Assembly (NCBI RefSeq): GCF_900111485.1
Contig: NZ_FOIC01000020.1
Location: 1 to 48,214 of the forward strand
Reading direction: 5' to 3'
Length of the DNA stretch: 48,214 nt
Source of the DNA: Natrinema hispanicum
GTDB lineage: Archaea > Halobacteriota > Halobacteria > Halobacteriales > Natrialbaceae
Part shown: one piece after another, positions 33,600 to 42,255 of the stretch
How positions within the stretch are numbered: the first letter of the stretch is position 1
How the letters are laid out: each line of letters begins with the position of its first letter
Notes under the pieces: generated by a model
Database searches by the model: none
What the model was told of the DNA's origin: nothing
Seen by the model: the letters and a program-made list of their open reading frames with translations, nothing else
Translations under genes and position numbers: made by a program

Positions 33600-33977
33600 G
33601 CGTCCGAACGGCGCTGTTCAGATACGGAGTGACGGGAGAGACGTCACGCTTTCTGTGCACCCATGCCAGAAAACGCGTGTCTCGGTAGGAGTCTCGACCA
33701 GCTCTCGATTTTGGATACGAACGACACGGAACTCGGAACGCTGTCGAACGGATCTGCAGCGAAATAAAACGCCGAACTCCCGCGTTCTTAAATCAGTTCA
33801 ACGCCGAAGCTGACACGGACCCTCGTCAGCTAGCTCCGATGCACCCGAACCTCGTCGTGCGGATGTGTCGAGGCACAGTGACAGCAAACTGCATGAAACA
33901 GCCGACGGGTGGCGCAACTTGGTTAGTGTCACATGGAATCAGCGTTTCTGAAAACTACCTGATTGAGCGACCACATT
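33600..33977. other. Intergenic stretch after the Mrp gene
   Basis: About 380 bases without a supported gene. A 34-codon plus-strand frame (33663 onward) is not recognised. A TTTATATTAG box at 33978-33987 belongs to the next gene. Confidence 0.4.
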
Positions 33978-33987
33978 TTTATATTAG
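33978..33987 (+). promoter_or_regulatory. TATA box of the MFS transporter gene
   Basis: TTTATATTAG centred 27 bases before ATG 34009, one of the strongest TATA elements in the window; it favours a leaderless start there over the GTG at 33997 or ATG at 34015. Confidence 0.65.
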
Positions 33988-34008
33988 TCATCCGTTGTGT
34001 ATCGGGAG

Positions 34009-35226
34009 ATGTCAATGGTTGTTGGTACCAAGTGGCGCGCACTTGTTCTCGTCGGAATTGCCGAACTGTTCGCGATGACGTTGTGGTTTAGTGGGAGTGC
34101 CGTCGGCCCTGAATTGGCCGAGATGTGGAATCTCACGCCGGCCGAGACGGCGTGGTTGACCAATGCCGTCCAACTCGGATTCGTCGTCGGAGCGCTGCTC
34201 TCGGCTTCGCTCACCATCGCCGACGTGATCCGACCACGATATCTCTTCGCAGGCTGTGCGTTTGCCGGTGCGGCGGCGACCGCCCTCATCGCTGGCGTCG
34301 TCGAGAGCGGTGTGTCGGCGATTGTCCTGCGCTTTCTCACCGGCGTCGCGCTGGCCGGGGTCTACCCGACCGGGATGAAGATGATGGCCTCGTGGTTCGT
34401 CAAGGGACGTGGCCTCGCCATCGGCGTCCTCGTCGGCGCGCTCACTGTCGGCTCAGCCTCGCCGCATCTTCTTCGAGCGGTTAGTGGGATCGGACAGCCG
34501 CGAGTCGTCCTCTACGGAACAGCCGCCATCGCAGCGGTCGGCGGCCTGCTCGTACTGGCCTACGAGGACGGACCTCATCAGCCTGAAACAGCACCGTTCG
34601 ATCCAAGCGCGATCCGCCGTATCGTGACCGACCGCGGCGTCGTCCTCGCAAACACTGGCTACTTCGGCCACATGTGGGAGCTTTACGCGGTCTGGACGTG
34701 GATTCCGGTCTATCTCCTCGCCAGCCTCGAGGCCAGCGGAACGACAAACCCGGAGCGATACGCGGCACTGCTTGCGTTCGGGACGATCGCGATTGGCGGT
34801 GTCGGGGCGTGGATCGCGGGGTCGGCCGCGGACCGCGCCGGGAGATCCGTCGTCACCAGCGTGTCGATGGTCGTTTCCGGAAGTGCGTGTCTGCTCGCCG
34901 GCGTGGTCTACGGCTCGTCGCTAACCGTCGTCGCCCCCTTCGTGCTCGTCTGGGGCTTTTTCATCGTCGCGGACTCCGCGCAGTTCTCCGCGGCGATCTC
35001 TGAACTCGCAGACGATAGCTACGTCGGCTCTGCACTGACGCTGCAGACCGCTATCGGCTTTCTGATCACCATCGGGTCGATTCAGCTCATTCCCGTCGTC
35101 CAGCGTGCCGTCGGCTGGCGGTGGGCGTTCATCCCGCTCGCTATCGGGCCGTTGATCGGGACGCTCTCGATGCTTCGATTACGGTCCTTGCCGGAGTCAG
35201 ATCGACTGGCTGGCGGTCGCGGATAG
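34009..35226 (+). CDS. Major facilitator superfamily transporter
   Basis: A 405-residue MFS protein with twelve predicted helices. The first begins RALVLVGIAELFAMTLWFSG; the loop 2-3 region is IADVIRPRYLFAG; helix 5 region LTGVALAGVYPTGMKMMASW; the second half starts near YFGHMWELYAVWTWIPVYLL, and loop 8-9 has ADRAGRSVV. The FWSG-like opening and the VYPTGMKMMASWF stretch resemble nitrate/nitrite or sugar-porter-like members, but specificity cannot be read. It has its own promoter. The downstream GH15 gene on the same strand could supply or use its substrate, which is only a guess. Confidence 0.87.
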   Translation: MSMVVGTKWRALVLVGIAELFAMTLWFSGSAVGPELAEMWNLTPAETAWLTNAVQLGFVVGALLSASLTIADVIRPRYLFAGCAFAGAAATALIAGVVESGVSAIVLRFLTGVALAGVYPTGMKMMASWFVKGRGLAIGVLVGALTVGSASPHLLRAVSGIGQPRVVLYGTAAIAAVGGLLVLAYEDGPHQPETAPFDPSAIRRIVTDRGVVLANTGYFGHMWELYAVWTWIPVYLLASLEASGTTNPERYAALLAFGTIAIGGVGAWIAGSAADRAGRSVVTSVSMVVSGSACLLAGVVYGSSLTVVAPFVLVWGFFIVADSAQFSAAISELADDSYVGSALTLQTAIGFLITIGSIQLIPVVQRAVGWRWAFIPLAIGPLIGTLSMLRLRSLPESDRLAGGRG

Positions 35227-35435
35227 CGCGTTGCTCCGGTTATGAGTTTAAATATTTCTGATCGACCCAGACAGTTCAGGCAGTGCCGTCTGTCCCATTG
35301 TTCGGCGGTCACGTATCTCACGCCACATGTAATTCGCCTTTTTTGTGCTTGCCCTCGAACAGGATCTCATGTCCCGCTGTCCCTGGTTCGGTTGTGCCTC
35401 GCTCGACGTCTTGGGCCGTGTCGTTGGTGGTGACA

Positions 35436-37298
35436 ATGGCTGACCCCAGCACGTATCTGCCGATCGAGTCCTACGCCGTCATCGGCAACCTCGAGACGTG
35501 TGCGCTCGTTGCACCGAACGGCTCGATCGACTGGTTTCCCTTCCCACATCTGGAGTCGCCGAGTATCCTCGCCGCGATCCTCGATGCCGAACGTGGTGGG
35601 CGGTTCCGAATCGGACCGACCACCCGTTTTGAGACGAACCGGCGGTACGTCGACGATACGAACGTCCTCGAGACAAGCTTCCACACGTCCGACGGGACAG
35701 CGACGCTGACCGACTTCATGCCGCCGGCCGGACAGATCGACCAGCCGAAGAAAGTCCTCTACCGGAAAGTCACCTGTACGGACGGGGCCGTCGATCTCGA
35801 ACTCGACCTTGAGCCGCAGTTCGACTACGGTCGCGCAGCGACGACGCTCGATTCCGTCGACGGCGGTGTTCTCGCCACTGGCGAGACCGAGCGGGTACTG
35901 CTCGAGACTGCGGTCGACCTCGAGATCGAAGCCGGGCGAATCACCGGCGAGTTCTCGCTCGAGGCGGGCGAGACGGTGTGGGTCCTGTTCCGATGTACTG
36001 GTGCCGAAAACGCAAATACAGACCCTGACGCCGCGTTAGACGAGACGATCGAGTATTGGACCGAGTGGGGACATAGCTGCGGTCCCGAGGACGACTGTGC
36101 ATTCGAAGGGCCCTGGCACGACGCCGTCGTTCGTTCGGAGCTCGTTCTCAAGCTCCTGACACACGCCGAATCGGGAGCGATCGCCGCCGCACCGACCACG
36201 TCGCTGCCGGAGGACATCGGCGGCGTCCGCAACTGGGACTATCGGTTCAATTGGCTTCGCGACGCTGGGTTCACCGTCCAGGCCCTGATGAACCTCGGGA
36301 CCGTCACGGAAGCGATCGACTATTTCGAGTGGTTCGTCGATCTCTGTCAGACGGCCGATCCCGAGACAATTCAGCCGCTGTACGGCCTTCACGGCGAGGC
36401 GGACCTCGAGGAACGAGAACTCGAGCACCTCGAGGGATATCGCGGCTCGCAGCCGGTGCGGGTCGGCAACGAAGCGGCACAGCAGCGACAGCTCGATATC
36501 TACGGTGAACTCCTGCTGGCCGTCGATGAAATGTGCCAGCGTGGTCGAGCACTGAACGACGACGAATGGGTTCGAATCCGGGACATCGTCGACTACGTGT
36601 GCGACGTCTGGGACGAACCGGATGCGGGTATTTGGGAGGTCCGCGGTGGGAACGAACACTTCGTCTACTCGAAAGTGATGTGTTGGGTCGCCCTCGACCG
36701 CGGGATCGAACTCGCTCGTGAACGCGATCGGGACGCCCCGCTCGAGAGCTGGCTGGAGACTCGCGAGCAGATCAGAGCGGACGTGCTCGAGAACGGGTAC
36801 GACGAGGAGATCGGTGCGTTCGTCCAGTCTTACGGAACGAACGTGCTCGATGCGACGGCGCTTTTGCTACCGGTCGTCGGCTTTTTGCCCTTCGATGATG
36901 AGCGCGTCCAGGAGACGATCGATGCGATCGACGAGCGATTGGTTACGGACGACATCTTCGTGGCTCGCTACCATGGTGATGATGGGCTCCCTGGCAACGA
37001 AGGCGCGTTCGTCCTCTGTTCGTGCTGGTTCGTCACCGCACTCGCGCTCTCCGGGCGTGTCGAGGACGCCCGGTCACGGTTCGAGTCACTGCTCGAGTAC
37101 CTGAGTCCGCTGGGGCTCGTCGCAGAGGAGATCGATCCCGAGACTGGCACACAGCTCGGGAACCACCCACAGGCGTTCAGCCACATTGGAATCGTCAATA
37201 GCGCGCTGTACCTCGGCTACGTCCACGGCCACGAACTGCCCGGACCGGACCCGATGGGGATTCGACTCGGTGATCCGGCCGTGGTTCCTGACGAGTGA
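35436..37298 (+). CDS. Glycoside hydrolase family 15 (glucoamylase / trehalase-like)
   Basis: A 620-residue GH15 enzyme. The N-terminal beta-sandwich (about 1-250) begins YLPIESYAVIGNLETCALVA and includes the GSIDWFPFPH motif. The (alpha/alpha)6 barrel follows with NWDYRFNWLRDAGFT, the WEVRGG acid-catalyst region, HFVYSKVMCWVALDRG and the C-terminal EEIDPETGTQLGNHPQAFSH with the second Glu. No signal peptide is visible, so it should act inside the cell on maltodextrin or trehalose. Haloarchaea use trehalose as a compatible solute, so either sugar is possible. The start MADPSTYLP matches the family. Confidence 0.9.
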   Translation: MADPSTYLPIESYAVIGNLETCALVAPNGSIDWFPFPHLESPSILAAILDAERGGRFRIGPTTRFETNRRYVDDTNVLETSFHTSDGTATLTDFMPPAGQIDQPKKVLYRKVTCTDGAVDLELDLEPQFDYGRAATTLDSVDGGVLATGETERVLLETAVDLEIEAGRITGEFSLEAGETVWVLFRCTGAENANTDPDAALDETIEYWTEWGHSCGPEDDCAFEGPWHDAVVRSELVLKLLTHAESGAIAAAPTTSLPEDIGGVRNWDYRFNWLRDAGFTVQALMNLGTVTEAIDYFEWFVDLCQTADPETIQPLYGLHGEADLEERELEHLEGYRGSQPVRVGNEAAQQRQLDIYGELLLAVDEMCQRGRALNDDEWVRIRDIVDYVCDVWDEPDAGIWEVRGGNEHFVYSKVMCWVALDRGIELARERDRDAPLESWLETREQIRADVLENGYDEEIGAFVQSYGTNVLDATALLLPVVGFLPFDDERVQETIDAIDERLVTDDIFVARYHGDDGLPGNEGAFVLCSCWFVTALALSGRVEDARSRFESLLEYLSPLGLVAEEIDPETGTQLGNHPQAFSHIGIVNSALYLGYVHGHELPGPDPMGIRLGDPAVVPDE

Positions 37299-37384
37299 TT
37301 TTGATTGGCGCTCGAGCGGTCACTGACAAGTGTCCGCCTATCACACGTACGCTTGTCGAAAAAGTGGTGAAAGTGGCCGGAGGA

Positions 37385-38452
37385 TCAGCTGCTGAACTCG
37401 TTGCAGACGGGAATGCCGATCGTGTTGTAATCGCTCATTGCGTCCAGTTCGTCGGGTACCTCGTGGATGTCGACCGTTTCTTCGACCAGTGCCGTCGGAT
37501 CCAGCTTGCTTGACTCGACCATATCGAGCATTTCGCTGTACCGCGAGGGCTGGAGCCCGAGCGATCCCTTGAACTCGATTTCCTTGGCGACGAACTCGTC
37601 TGTTGGGAGTGGGATCATCCCTTCTTCATCGCTGGTCGTCAGCCCGATCTGGACGTGTGTTCCGCCCTTCCGGAGCGAGTTCACTGCGTTCTGGCACGTC
37701 GTTTCGATTCCGAGTGCGTCCGCAGAAATGTCCGCGCCACCGTTTGTAATATCTCTGACCTCAGCAGCAGGGTCGTCGACATCCGCTGCATTGACGGTGG
37801 CAACGGCACCGAGTTCTTCTGCTCGGTCCAGTTTCTCGTCCATGAGGTCCACACCGATGACGTTCGCCCCGAGGGCGTTTGCGATGTGGACTGCTGACAG
37901 CCCGATGCCGCCACAGCCGTGGATGACGACATCATCACCGGCGCGTACCGGTGCCCGGTGAGCCATCGCGTGGAAGGACGTCATGAACCGACAGCCCATC
38001 CCGGCAGCTGCTTCAGCGTCGATACCGTCCGGAAGCGGAACGGCGTTGATGTCCGCGTTGGGGATGTGTACCTCCTCGGCGAATGCCCCGGGTGCCTCGT
38101 TCATGAACCCGAGACCGATGTGGTTTTCACAGATGTTTTCTCGGCCGTTTCGACAGAGGTCACACGTCCCGCAGGCAAAATTAAACGGGATGGCGACCTC
38201 CTGTCCCTCTTCAATGTTTTCGACGTCCTCTCCGACGGCGACGATACGGCCGGTCGGCTCGTGGCCGAGAACGTGTGGGGGGTCGGGTCGGTAGCCAAAC
38301 CAGTCCCAGTCACCCTGCCAGCAATGCCAGTCGGATCGGCAGATGCCACAGCCGATCACTTCGGCAACGGCACCATCCGGTTCAGGTTCAGGGCGTTCGA
38401 CGTCTTGGACGGTTAGCGGCTCTTGGAACTCTTCTAGCAGTACGGCTTGCAT
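37385..38452 (-). CDS. Zinc-dependent alcohol dehydrogenase with structural zinc
   Basis: A 355-residue medium-chain dehydrogenase distinct from the one at 789. The catalytic zinc site is CGICRSDWH (C38) and GHE (H64, E65); the structural zinc lobe is present as C94, C97, C100 and C108 (CGTCDLCRNGRENIC). The Rossmann motif is HGCGGIGLSAVHIANALG. DWHCWQGDWDWF near the substrate pocket is unusual and Trp-rich, so the substrate may be aromatic or bulky. The start MQAVLLEEF is set by a TTAACAA-type element 28 bases upstream on the minus strand. It stands alone between GH15 and TRAM genes. Confidence 0.9.
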   Translation of the reverse strand: MQAVLLEEFQEPLTVQDVERPEPEPDGAVAEVIGCGICRSDWHCWQGDWDWFGYRPDPPHVLGHEPTGRIVAVGEDVENIEEGQEVAIPFNFACGTCDLCRNGRENICENHIGLGFMNEAPGAFAEEVHIPNADINAVPLPDGIDAEAAAGMGCRFMTSFHAMAHRAPVRAGDDVVIHGCGGIGLSAVHIANALGANVIGVDLMDEKLDRAEELGAVATVNAADVDDPAAEVRDITNGGADISADALGIETTCQNAVNSLRKGGTHVQIGLTTSDEEGMIPLPTDEFVAKEIEFKGSLGLQPSRYSEMLDMVESSKLDPTALVEETVDIHEVPDELDAMSDYNTIGIPVCNEFSS

Positions 38453-38777
38453 CACAACTGTTACCACGCAACAATGATTGTTAAGCATTATGTATACTAA
38501 TATATAAATGTGCCGTGATGGATGTCGTTCCGGAATTGCGAACCGGTGTTGACAAGCGCCAGCACCCTGCTAAACCGGTTTCTCGATAGTGTCTCTAGTT
38601 GGTTGGGACGCTATCGAGGCCGTACTCTATCCTTCCACACCATACTCGTCACCGAATCTTGCACCACATCCGCGTCTCTCGATTCAGTGCGACTCTGCCA
38701 ACATCTCTGGTAGGTGGTAGAAGTAGCAACACGAAGTTCACACATGCACTTAGCGCGGGTTCCGGCGGGTTCCTAGT
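38453..38777. other. Intergenic stretch upstream of the second alcohol dehydrogenase
   Basis: About 325 bases. It holds TATA-like elements for the dehydrogenase (TTTATATA at 38501-38508 and TTAACAAT at 38477-38484, minus strand). The rest shows no supported gene; the part after about 38740 may be a remnant of a TnpB-type element. Confidence 0.45.
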
Positions 38778-38805
38778 AAACGACCACGGGTCAGGTGACC
38801 CGTGG
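38778..38805 (+). repeat. 28-bp palindromic repeat, copy 1 (IS605-type right-end-like)
   Basis: AAACGA is followed by a perfect 10-bp inverted repeat, CCACGGGTCA / TGACCCGTGG with two bases between. It matches 46264-46291 on the opposite strand with two mismatches in 28. Short, strong palindromes of this kind end haloarchaeal IS1341/TnpB elements; a TAG just before it could be the relic of a tnpB stop. No tnpB body remains here. Confidence 0.65.
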
Positions 38806-38822
38806 AACTCGCACTATACTCG

Positions 38823-39257
38823 TTAGAGTGCTCGCGGGTCGCTATCGACAATACTCGCAAACGCGACGTTCTCCTGAACCTGCTCGATTTCGATGGTAGG
38901 CTCATCACCAGGTTGGGCCCCAGAGACGATCACGACGTAGCCACGTTCGACTTTTGCAATGCCGTCGCCCTGATCGCCGACAGTCTCGATTGTCACATCG
39001 CGCACTTCGCCTTCCTCGACAGGAGGTCCCGATGGGGTGTGGCTTACGGGCTCCTGAGAGGGGGATTGCTGTGTCCCCTGTTGCATCGATGACTCTGTCG
39101 AAGCAGGAGACGCAAGAATCGCTACGCGATACGTTTCGTCAGCTGATAACGCCTCGTGATCGACTTCACTCGAGGGAACTTCAACAACGTATGTTCCATT
39201 TCGCTTTTTGACTGGGGCGCTGAACAGAGAGCAAAGGGAATCGGGAATCTCGACCAT
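38823..39257 (-). CDS. TRAM-domain protein
   Basis: A 144-residue protein with a C-terminal TRAM domain (about 82-142: VRDVTIETVGDQGDGIAKVE, then GYVVIVSGAQPGDEPTIEI). The N-terminal 55 residues form a small beta domain (NGTYVVEVPSSEVDHEAL, YRVAILASPAS), and a Gln/Ser/Pro-rich linker joins them. TRAM folds bind RNA, often tRNA or rRNA; single-TRAM archaeal proteins act as RNA chaperones. The C-terminal stop follows AFASIVDSDPRAL. Its upstream side holds a MITE-like inverted repeat. Confidence 0.87.
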   Translation of the reverse strand: MVEIPDSLCSLFSAPVKKRNGTYVVEVPSSEVDHEALSADETYRVAILASPASTESSMQQGTQQSPSQEPVSHTPSGPPVEEGEVRDVTIETVGDQGDGIAKVERGYVVIVSGAQPGDEPTIEIEQVQENVAFASIVDSDPRAL

Positions 39258-39296
39258 TGAGTTTCTAGTGTTCAGTACCCACGGGACAAGTAAGTT

Positions 39297-39311
39297 TCAG
39301 TACTTCACGAA
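39297..39311 (+). repeat. Left arm of an exact 15-bp inverted repeat
   Basis: TCAGTACTTCACGAA, exact reverse complement of 39391-39405. The two arms enclose 79 bases, together 109 bases, in the TRAM/SOD intergenic region. Confidence 0.7.
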
Positions 39312-39390
39312 GCTGGTTAGTTGAAAAATATGCTTGCATGAGGTGTATCTACTATCGGACAAGCAGACGATGTAATCCACGAGGACCTGG

Positions 39391-39405
39391 TTCGTGAAGT
39401 ACTGA
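39391..39405 (-). repeat. Right arm of the exact 15-bp inverted repeat
   Basis: TTCGTGAAGTACTGA, partner of 39297-39311. No transposase or other gene lies between. Confidence 0.7.
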
Positions 39406-39510
39406 TTTCAAAGCGGGAAACGCTGACGCAAAGCTAACGGACGAACGGACCATGCTGGCGAATTACCTCCCTAAATATGAAGCGTAGAAATGATACTTCT
39501 ATTACTTGAA

Positions 39511-39518
39511 TATTATAC
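39511..39518 (+). promoter_or_regulatory. TATA box of the superoxide dismutase gene
   Basis: TATTATAC lies about 52 bases before ATG 39566, giving a leader of about 25 bases. Confidence 0.5.
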
Positions 39519-39565
39519 AGAGAATCTTCATACCTGTTCCGTGTATAGTCAGATTTGCACGTCAT

Positions 39566-40168
39566 ATGAGCGATTACGAACTTCCACCACTACCGTACGA
39601 CTACGACGCACTCGAGCCACACATCAGCGAACAGGTTCTGCGCTGGCACCACGATACGCATCACCAGGGCTACGTTAACGGCTGGAACAGTGCCGAGGAG
39701 ACGCTCGCGGAGAACCGCGAGGAAGGTGACTTCTCTGATTCGCCGAGCGCGATCCGCAACGTCACGCACAATGGATCGGGTCACATCCTCCACGACCTTT
39801 TCTGGCAGTCGATGAGCCCCGACGGTGGCGACGAGCCCCAGGGAGACCTCGCGGATCGTATCGAGGAGGACTTCGACTCCTACGAAGCCTGGAAAGGCGA
39901 GTTCGAGAGTGTCGCATCCGCCGCAGGCGGCTGGGCACTCCTCGTTTACGACTCCTTTAGCAACCAGCTCCGTAACGTCGTCGTGGATAAGCACGACCAG
40001 GGCGCACTCTGGGGAAGCCACCCGATCCTCGCGCTGGACGTCTGGGAACACTCCTACTACCACGATTACGGCCCTGCACGTGGTGACTTCATCGACAACT
40101 TCTTCGAGGTCGTTGACTGGGAGGAGCCGTCGGCACGCTATGAACAGGCTGTCGAACAGTTCGAGTAA
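39566..40168 (+). CDS. sod: Superoxide dismutase, Mn/Fe type
   Basis: A 200-residue SOD that converts superoxide to oxygen and hydrogen peroxide. The N-terminal hairpin has HHDTHHQGYVNGWNS (metal ligand His28 region), then NVTHNGSGHILHDLFW (second His); the C-terminal domain has GGWALLVYDSF and DVWEHSYYHDYG with the Asp and His metal ligands. The Gln/His pattern (GHILHDLFW) resembles the manganese form used by haloarchaea, but metal choice cannot be proven. Start MSDYELPPLPY is standard. Its own promoter lies downstream of the MITE-like repeat, so insertion may have altered control. Confidence 0.95.
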   Translation: MSDYELPPLPYDYDALEPHISEQVLRWHHDTHHQGYVNGWNSAEETLAENREEGDFSDSPSAIRNVTHNGSGHILHDLFWQSMSPDGGDEPQGDLADRIEEDFDSYEAWKGEFESVASAAGGWALLVYDSFSNQLRNVVVDKHDQGALWGSHPILALDVWEHSYYHDYGPARGDFIDNFFEVVDWEEPSARYEQAVEQFE

Positions 40169-40243
40169 CCGACACTCGATACGGCGGGCATTGCTTCGAC
40201 TCGCCGCATTCTTGTTCAGCTACTGAAGACCGTCGAATGACCC

Positions 40244-41212
40244 CTACCGCGGAAGGTGTTCGACGATCGCCGTCCCGATGACAGAGCCGGTTTCGTCGAC
40301 GAGGACTTGGATCTCGTCGTTCTCACAGGGGAGTGCCAGTTGCACACGGAGTGGATCATCCGAGACGATCGTCGTCCGGGTGTCGCTCACGCACCAGTCG
40401 AAGTGCCAGAACGGTTCAGTATTCAGATCAACGCCACGCTTAGAATGGAACACAAGGACGTCGGCGTTATCCAGCAGCGTGAGGCCGACGGTTGACTGTA
40501 ACTGGTAGCCACACCGTTGACAGGTATGTTCGACAGCGACATCCTGATCGTCTGCATCCAGCCCGTGGACGAGATCCGTTTCGACAGTTCCGGTACATTC
40601 CGGACAGACGCCATCGGTAGCGAGGCAGTAGTGATGCCGCACGTAGTGATGGAACGCCTGAAGGAGTTCGTCGGTCGATCGGTCGTCGAGTCCGCCAGTC
40701 GGGAACGGATAACTCACCTGGATCGTCCCGCAGTTGGTACAGCCGATCGTGAGCGTATCGTCGACGTACCGTCCCTGAAGCGAACTCTCGCACGAGTAAC
40801 ACGAGCCGTCGACGGGGAACAAGCCCAGCTCAGCACGTTCGGTAAACGTGCCGCTGAAAATCGAGCTGACGACCTTCCGTCCGGGGTAGCGGAACTCGTA
40901 GCCCTCGTCGATCTGCGCAACGAAGTGATCCGTGAGTTGCTGCAGATGATAATTGAAATTCGCGCTATCCTCGATATCGACCGCCTCGAATAGGTCGGTG
41001 AAACTGACCGGTGAGTCGTCTGCCCCAAGCTCGAGCAGTGACCGAAGAATATCGACCCGTGTCTCGTTACCGAGCGTTGCAAACACGTCCGCAGGGAGCA
41101 GCTGTGATTCGGTCTGTGTGACGGATTCCGCTTCTGTCACCGGTTCGGTGTCACGATCGGAATCCGTCCCCGATTCCGCGTTGGATCCGACCGTCCGGTC
41201 GAACTGACTCAT
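40244..41212 (-). CDS. ArsR-type HTH and zinc-ribbon regulator
   Basis: A 322-residue haloarchaeal regulator. After an acidic N-terminal tail (about 1-38) comes a winged helix (FATLGNETRVDILRSLLELG, then NFNYHLQQLTDHFVAQ). The remainder has Cys pairs for two or three zinc ribbons: CYSC...CTNC (about 135-160), CPEC (about 202) and CQRC (about 230), ending in a beta-rich domain with VQLALPCENDEIQVLVDE. Relatives are labelled DUF7351-like HTH proteins. The Cys residues could sense metal or redox state. It is convergent with sod, which hints at oxidative-stress regulation, but no target site is shown. Confidence 0.83.
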   Translation of the reverse strand: MSQFDRTVGSNAESGTDSDRDTEPVTEAESVTQTESQLLPADVFATLGNETRVDILRSLLELGADDSPVSFTDLFEAVDIEDSANFNYHLQQLTDHFVAQIDEGYEFRYPGRKVVSSIFSGTFTERAELGLFPVDGSCYSCESSLQGRYVDDTLTIGCTNCGTIQVSYPFPTGGLDDRSTDELLQAFHHYVRHHYCLATDGVCPECTGTVETDLVHGLDADDQDVAVEHTCQRCGYQLQSTVGLTLLDNADVLVFHSKRGVDLNTEPFWHFDWCVSDTRTTIVSDDPLRVQLALPCENDEIQVLVDETGSVIGTAIVEHLPR

Positions 41213-41375
41213 AGTATTGACTAGGTGAGATGGTGGTAAAGCCTATCGAAGCCAGTGATCTCCTTGACGACGCGGACCCAATTCCCGCTAGTCGGCAGCT
41301 CGAGACGGATAGGAATATTCGTGGGAGTAGTTGCGGTCGCACTCGTGTATATATCTAGCTCACAACAGAAACTGG

Positions 41376-41381
41376 TTTTAG
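41376..41381 (+). promoter_or_regulatory. TATA-like box of the small membrane protein gene
   Basis: TTTTAG centred about 27 bases before ATG 41406, matching a leaderless start. Confidence 0.45.
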
Positions 41382-41405
41382 AAAGCGATCCGAACAGTAT
41401 CGTCT

Positions 41406-41633
41406 ATGACGGAGAAGGCGGAAGATTGGCGGTTTGGCCTCTTTGGGTTGTTCGGACTAATGGGCTTCCAGGCCTTCCCGACTGATGAACCACTCTTTCT
41501 GTTTTACTTTGGGTTTTTCGGCTTTCTGTCCTACTTCCAATATTACCACGAGAAACTGAAGTATCTCGGCCTTCTTGGGGTCGTTGGGGTTATCGTTGCA
41601 ATAGCTGGCGTCATAGGATTGTTTCCAGTTTAA
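41406..41633 (+). CDS. Small membrane protein (75 aa)
   Basis: A 75-residue hydrophobic protein with a cytoplasmic start MTEKAEDW and two or three membrane segments: FGLFGLFGLMGFQAF, FLFYFGFFGFLSYF and LGLLGVVGVIVAIAGVIGLF. The Phe-Gly-rich pattern is like small DUF3796-type membrane proteins. It has its own TATA element and no partner genes. Function is unknown. Confidence 0.7.
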   Translation: MTEKAEDWRFGLFGLFGLMGFQAFPTDEPLFLFYFGFFGFLSYFQYYHEKLKYLGLLGVVGVIVAIAGVIGLFPV

Positions 41634-41723
41634 CACAACGGTGACGGAATGATACTGCTATCCACGCTGTTCTCATTTGCTGCGACCAGTGCTTCTCAGG
41701 ACGTGGAAGCCTCTTGATGTACT

Positions 41724-41728
41724 ATATG
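41724..41728 (+). promoter_or_regulatory. TATA box of the SnoaL-like gene
   Basis: TATAT centred about 26 bases before ATG 41752, which favours that Met over 41737 or 41767. Confidence 0.5.
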
Positions 41729-41751
41729 TGTGTTCAATGTATGCAAGTTCC

Positions 41752-42195
41752 ATGAGCGACACGACGATGACGGATCAAAAACAAATTGTGCAGGAGTCAG
41801 AACATGAAGCGTGGAACGAGGGCAATGTGGACGCATACGATGAGGTCTATTCGACCGAGTACGTCTTGCACAGTCCTCTGGGCGATCAGGAGTTGGCTGA
41901 TGTGAAAGAAACAATTGAGGCAGTGCGAGCAGGAAACGCAGACTTCGAATTCGCGATTATGGACGTCGTCGGCGAAGGCAACAAGGTCGTTCTGCGGTAC
42001 ACGATGGCCGGGACCAACACCGGCCCGTCCCTTCTGACAGAGGAACCAACCGGCAAGTCATGGGAGGCTTCGGGAATTTCGATCTACCGATTTGAGGATG
42101 GAACGATAATCGAACAGTGGGATAATTTTGACTATCTCAGTGTACTGCAACAGCTCGGCCAGATTCCGTCCGATCCAACGGAATCAAGCCAGTGA
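41752..42195 (+). CDS. SnoaL-like (NTF2-fold) protein
   Basis: A 147-residue NTF2-fold protein of the SnoaL/polyketide-cyclase-like class. The pattern is AWNEGNVDAYDEVYSTEYVLH, DVKETIEAVRAGNADFEFAI, VVLRYTMAGTN and a closing SWEASGISIYRFEDGTIIEQWDNFDYLSVLQQLG. The pocket His/Asp pair (VLHSP; WDNFD) is visible. Such proteins are cyclases, isomerases or binding proteins; with no polyketide genes nearby the role is open. The PaaK-like ligase follows 60 bases later on the same strand. Confidence 0.85.
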   Translation: MSDTTMTDQKQIVQESEHEAWNEGNVDAYDEVYSTEYVLHSPLGDQELADVKETIEAVRAGNADFEFAIMDVVGEGNKVVLRYTMAGTNTGPSLLTEEPTGKSWEASGISIYRFEDGTIIEQWDNFDYLSVLQQLGQIPSDPTESSQ

Positions 42196-42255
42196 ATGGA
42201 ATCGGGACTTATCGGGTTGAGGGCTTTATTTTCCTCATTGACGAAGGAGTAGACG

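Noticed and set aside
33663-33767. 34-codon plus-strand frame after the Mrp gene
   Set aside because: It is too short, has no known motif and no promoter at the right distance.
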